From the NCBI RefSeq assembly GCF_041435115.1, contig NZ_CP108046.1, positions 10,562,180 to 10,626,179 on the forward strand: DNA of 64,000 nucleotides, read 5' to 3'. Below, piece after piece: positions 61,353 through 64,000 of the stretch (the first letter of the stretch is position 1; every line of letters begins with the position of its first letter). This DNA is from Streptomyces sp. NBC_00289 (GTDB taxonomy: Bacteria; Actinomycetota; Actinomycetes; Streptomycetales; Streptomycetaceae). Both the position numbers and the translations under genes were made by a program. The notes beneath the pieces are model-generated. The model was not told the origin of the DNA. It did no database searches and saw nothing but the letters and a program-made list of their open reading frames with translations.

Positions 61353-61997
61353 TCAGTTGCGGCGGTTCGGGGGCCGGTTGTCCCGGGGCGCGGTGTGGCT
61401 GGCGCTCGCGCCGTGCGTCGGGGCCTGGTCCGGACGGGGCACCCGCTCGGCCTGCCGGTACTCCACGCCCGGTTCCGGGGCCACCGGCTCGCCGGTCTCC
61501 GGGATGACGGTGTACGCCTCCCGGATCTCGTGCGCGGTGAGCGGCCGAAGCCAGAAGTTCCGGACCTTCCAGCCGCGTACGAACTCCGACCCGTCGGGGC
61601 CGAAGGTGCGCACGACCAGTCCGCCGGTTCCGCACCCGACCATGCCTGCCGCGATCACGGCGCAGACGCGCATGGATGCGGCCTCGTTGATGATCAGGGC
61701 GTCACCGATGACGGTGAGTTCCTGGCCTTCGGTGAGGTCACCGTGCGGCGTGCTGGCGCTGGCCACCATGTGGTGTGTCCCGTCGCCGAGAACGGCGTTC
61801 AGAAGGGACAGGTACGCGTCGGCGGCGCGGTCGAGCAACGCGTGTGCCGTGTCGGCGGCGGTCTGCGTCGCCTCGTCCGTCACGTCCTCGCTGACGGGGT
61901 CGGGCGTCCACCGCATCGCGTCAACGCCGAGATCCTCGCCCGGGTCGACGTTCTGCCCTTCGAGGCTCTGCCGTACGTGGTCCTGGTACTCGCTCAT
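61353..61997 (-). CDS. Hypothetical protein (214 aa)
   Basis: ATG 61997 (MSEYQDHVRQSLEGQNVDPG) with GGGGA upstream; the open frame beyond it covers the hairpin and promoter. A helical segment (AADTAHALLDRAADAYLSLL) and a β-rich centre (TEGQELTVIGDALIINEAAS; GTGGLVVRTFGPDGSEFVRG) precede a disordered basic tail. No domain recognised. It has its own promoter, leader hairpin and terminator, making it a complete single-gene unit. Confidence 0.6.
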   Translation of the reverse strand: MSEYQDHVRQSLEGQNVDPGEDLGVDAMRWTPDPVSEDVTDEATQTAADTAHALLDRAADAYLSLLNAVLGDGTHHMVASASTPHGDLTEGQELTVIGDALIINEAASMRVCAVIAAGMVGCGTGGLVVRTFGPDGSEFVRGWKVRNFWLRPLTAHEIREAYTVIPETGEPVAPEPGVEYRQAERVPRPDQAPTHGASASHTAPRDNRPPNRRN

Positions 61998-62030
61998 CGT
62001 TCCCCTGCCTTGGGTGGTTGAGTTGGCGGC

Positions 62031-62050
62031 GGATGAGTTGCCGCTCACCC
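62031..62050 (-). promoter_or_regulatory. CGGCAA-loop leader hairpin, copy 11
   Basis: TGAG / CTCA stem extended by GG/CC beyond one mismatch, exact loop, ~33 nt before the start at 61997. Confidence 0.75.
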
Positions 62051-62059
62051 ACAGAATCA

Positions 62060-62090
62060 ATAATACACCCTCGCGGGGGGTGATCGTCAA
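62060..62090 (-). promoter_or_regulatory. Promoter with TATTAT-TGATTCT core
   Basis: -35 TTGACG (62090-62085), 19-bp spacer, -10 TATTAT (62065-62060) then TGATTCT. Confidence 0.65.
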
Positions 62091-62117
62091 CCCTCAATCA
62101 CCCCCCGACCTGGTGAG

Positions 62118-62402
62118 TTACGGCGACTCCACCGGCGTCACGCTCGTACGAAAGAACGGGTTGCGGCTGAGGCTGAACGTCACGCGCTTGGTCTCGCCAG
62201 TGCTCTCGCGCTTGCCGTAGACCTCGACGCCGGTCAACTCGCCTTCGTCGTAAGTCACTTGCAACACGGTGCCTTCCCATACCTCGGGCCACGGGGCGGG
62301 CCGGTTCGCGGTCCTCGGGCGGGCGTAGGCGGCCAGACTCCGGGTCGGGTTGCGTTCGATGCGTACCCGCTGCCCCCGGCTGATCGGTCCTGTGGCGGTC
62401 AT
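62118..62402 (-). CDS. Small hypothetical protein (94 aa)
   Basis: ATG 62402 (MTATGPISRGQRVRIERNPT) with AGAGGGGA upstream. It is a basic, β-rich protein (EVWEGTVLQVTYDEGELTGV; ETKRVTFSLSRNPF) that looks like an SH3-like barrel. No family recognised. Confidence 0.58.
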   Translation of the reverse strand: MTATGPISRGQRVRIERNPTRSLAAYARPRTANRPAPWPEVWEGTVLQVTYDEGELTGVEVYGKRESTGETKRVTFSLSRNPFFRTSVTPVESP

Positions 62403-62472
62403 GCTGTCCCCTCTCTGGTGGCTGTGGCTCCGGGAGGGTGGGGCGACCGGTGGCCGCCCCACCCTGGGCGCG

Positions 62473-63042
62473 TCACTGCGTCCGGGCTGCCCGCTGCTCC
62501 TCGGCGGCCGTCAACAGCTCGTTGGCCCCGTGGCGGGCGTGGTCGGCCCGTACGCGCGCGGCCACGTCGTCGGCGGACGGCAGTCCGAACCCTCCGTCGC
62601 TGGCGAAGATGTCGTACGCCTCGCGCCACCCGCGCACCTGGCACTCGACAGCCGCGCGGGACGCGCACGCGATCGTCAGACCTCCGACGGTGACGGAAAG
62701 TGCGCCGATTCCGTCGGGGCTTACAGCCGCGCTGCGAGCCCGGATTTTGGCGCGACGGGGCGCGTCGTCCAGGATCACGAACGAATTGATGGTCAATTCG
62801 GGTTCGCGCAATTCTCCCGCGTCGACCTGCTCGGGAAAGATCCTGTCGAGCATTGCGGCGGCCTCACACCAGCCTTCCCACCAAACGCGCGCGCCGGTAG
62901 GGTGCCGGAATTCGATGATTGCCGTGGGGACCTTCAGAAGGGGAATGAGCGTCAGACCGATAGACGCGTCGGTCTCGTGCTCTCCAGCAAGGTGGATCGT
63001 GAGTCGGCTTACCGCGTCAACGGTTTCCGCTTCCGTGTTCAA
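62473..63042 (-). CDS. Hypothetical protein (189 aa)
   Basis: A TTG start at 63042 (LNTEAETVDAVSRLTIHLAG) is supported by GGAG 5 nt upstream; upstream codons cover the hairpin. The β-rich N-terminal half (IGLTLIPLLKVPTAIIEFRH; VWWEGWCEAAAMLDRIFPEQ) and helical C-terminus (SADDVAARVRADHARHGANE) match no domain I recognise. Confidence 0.58.
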   Translation of the reverse strand: MNTEAETVDAVSRLTIHLAGEHETDASIGLTLIPLLKVPTAIIEFRHPTGARVWWEGWCEAAAMLDRIFPEQVDAGELREPELTINSFVILDDAPRRAKIRARSAAVSPDGIGALSVTVGGLTIACASRAAVECQVRGWREAYDIFASDGGFGLPSADDVAARVRADHARHGANELLTAAEEQRAARTQ

Positions 63043-63072
63043 GGGGGCTCCTCGTGTTGGTGATTGAGACTG

Positions 63073-63092
63073 AGTCAGGTTGCCGCCTGACT
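63073..63092 (-). promoter_or_regulatory. CGGCAA-loop leader hairpin, copy 12
   Basis: Perfect 7-bp stem AGTCAGG / CCTGACT, exact loop, 31 nt before the start at 63042. -10 TATTAT (63107-63102) then TGATTTT lies 9 nt upstream; the -35 box is unclear. Confidence 0.85.
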
Positions 63093-63144
63093 TCAAAATC
63101 AATAATACACTCTCCAGGCTTGGAAGGCACCCGAAACGCCGAAC

Positions 63145-63216
63145 CTTGCGACATCTCTTGCGACATCTCTTGCGGCTACTCCTGCGCCTTCTCTTGCGAC
63201 ATCTCTTGCGCGAGCC
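63145..63216. repeat. Six tandem 12-bp units
   Basis: Consensus CTTGCGACATCT in contiguous register: units at 63145, 63157 and 63193 are exact; 63169, 63181 and 63205 are diverged but keep TGCG. It lies just upstream of the first promoter of the accessory block and could be a protein-binding array. Confidence 0.8.
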
Positions 63217-64000
63217 CCTCGGGGAGGGGCGACGTATCCGCAGGTCAACCAAGGGTTTCGCGCGTGGTCGGGGGTCTGACATCCCCTCTGCTGCCACTTT
63301 TCCCGCGCCGGTTGAAGGATGAGTGAGGAATGGGTGCGGCGGTTGGGTGGGGTGGTGGGCTTCGGGGATTGGGGGCGGCCTGGTGTTGGTTGCGCGTCGG
63401 CCGGGGGCCGCCGCGCCGTGCCGTGCTGGCGGGCCCGGTGGACGGGCGAGGGGGTGGGGGAGGGGGAGCAGGGGCCCGGAGGGCTCCTGCTCCCGCCCTC
63501 TCCGTCCTCCAGCTCCCTGCCCTGCCCTCTCCGTCCGTCTCTCTCCGCCACCCCACACCCCCCGGGGGACGTCCGGCCGTTCTGCCGGAGGCAGCCCAAC
63601 CCCCCACCCCCCAACCCCTTGAACCGGCGATGGGGCCCCGGAGGGGCCCCTATTGCCCTTCCCTCGTATTCCGTGATTTACTTTTCCCACGGAATACAAT
63701 TCAAGTCCCCTCGGTTTTAAGGGAATCGGAGATTCCCCCAGAACCTCACCCCGGGAAAGGGCGCATGACGGACCCTCAACCCAATCCTCAACTCAAACCC
63801 GAACTCTCCACCCCCACAATCAAAATCAGCACCCGAATTTGTGCCGGAGGCACAAACCCTCTCCGCCCGTCTTTTCGTGCCGGAGGCACGCAGGGTTATG
63901 GAAATGGCCGGAGGCCAATTCCATAACCCACCGCCGGAGGCGGGTAATTCGCGCGGGGACGCGCGAAACGAGCGAAGCGAGTATTCGGCTGCCGGAGGCA
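63217..64000. other. Terminal non-coding region with GGA-triloop hairpins
   Basis: These 784 bp hold no supportable gene; frames open here are low-complexity. The first half (63330-63600) is strongly strand-biased (G-rich then C-rich). From 63632 onward the region holds hairpins listed as one repeat feature. 63664-63870 is locally less GC-rich. It continues past the window. Confidence 0.6.
63632..64000. repeat. Cluster of hairpins with shared C(GGA)G triloop
   Basis: Stems around GGA: GGGGCCCC (63632-63650), GGGAATC (63721-63737), TTTGTGCC (63838-63856), CGTGCC (63876-63890), a 17-bp stem with one mismatch (63893-63929), CCGCC (63931-63943), TGCC (63990-64000, at window end). TTCGCGCG (63948-63967) has loop GGGA. 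A separate 10-bp stem GTATTCCGTG/CACGGAATAC spans 63666-63697. Confidence 0.85.

Noticed and set aside
63319..63720. Open frames across the G-rich then C-rich stretch
   Set aside because: Low-complexity strand-biased sequence, with no domain or start signal.

Overview
The window is high-GC DNA (about 70%) with codon use, GTG starts and GTGA/ATGA gene overlaps typical of Streptomyces. The gene content (a conjugative type IV secretion operon, a Tad pilus operon, a putative replication or HTH protein next to a repeat-rich divergent region, many insertion elements, and a long accessory block of plasmid/phage-type proteins) points to a large, probably linear, Streptomyces plasmid or similar mobile replicon. 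No tRNA, rRNA or CRISPR array was seen.

Layout. 1-6.4 kb is an IS-scarred edge: a TPR-type regulator split by an IS5/IS427-group element, a NUDIX hydrolase, a 3' fragment of rpoA (RNA polymerase alpha), and a DUF2637 (SpdB-like) gene split by an ISAzo13-family element. 6.5-21.4 kb, minus strand, is a Tad/Flp pilus operon (lipoprotein, secreted protein, CpaB, TadZ, TadA, TadB, TadC, small pilin-like protein, three TadE/G proteins, and a LysM-BTAD fusion). It is interrupted by a three-gene tyrosine-recombinase element at about 10.98-14.26 kb. 22.2-35.2 kb, minus strand, is a conjugation operon (TcpC-like, VirB2/VirB3-like, VirB4, VirB6-like, VirB1-like transglycosylase/NlpC, VirD4-like translocase, Replic_Relax). 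35.24-35.94 kb is a divergent non-coding region with a near-perfect 45-bp palindrome and nine TGCGCA hexamers, followed on the plus strand by a protein with a tandemly duplicated winged-helix domain.

38.9-63.1 kb, minus strand, is an accessory block rich in DNA-modification and DNA-binding functions: two PP-loop (PAPS-reductase-like) genes, both broken; a cytosine-C5 and an N6-adenine methyltransferase; a Mom homologue; a TGT/DpdA-like protein; a ParB-like protein; DUF6573 and DUF3560 proteins. A second ISAzo13 copy with an identical translated transposase and the same 1295-bp length sits inverted at 39.7-41.0 kb. The most distinctive feature here is a family of at least twelve short leader hairpins. 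Each has an almost invariant loop (CGGCAA in the transcript) on stems whose sequences differ but stay complementary. They lie upstream of successive genes and are repeatedly paired with a TATWAT-TGATTTT promoter core and preceded by GC-rich terminator hairpins.

The last 0.4 kb holds a cluster of hairpins that share a C(GGA)G triloop on unrelated stems. This recalls the palindromes of Streptomyces telomeres, though other explanations are open. Several genes carry single-base frame breaks, often in homopolymers. They may be decaying genes or long-read assembly errors, and each is flagged.
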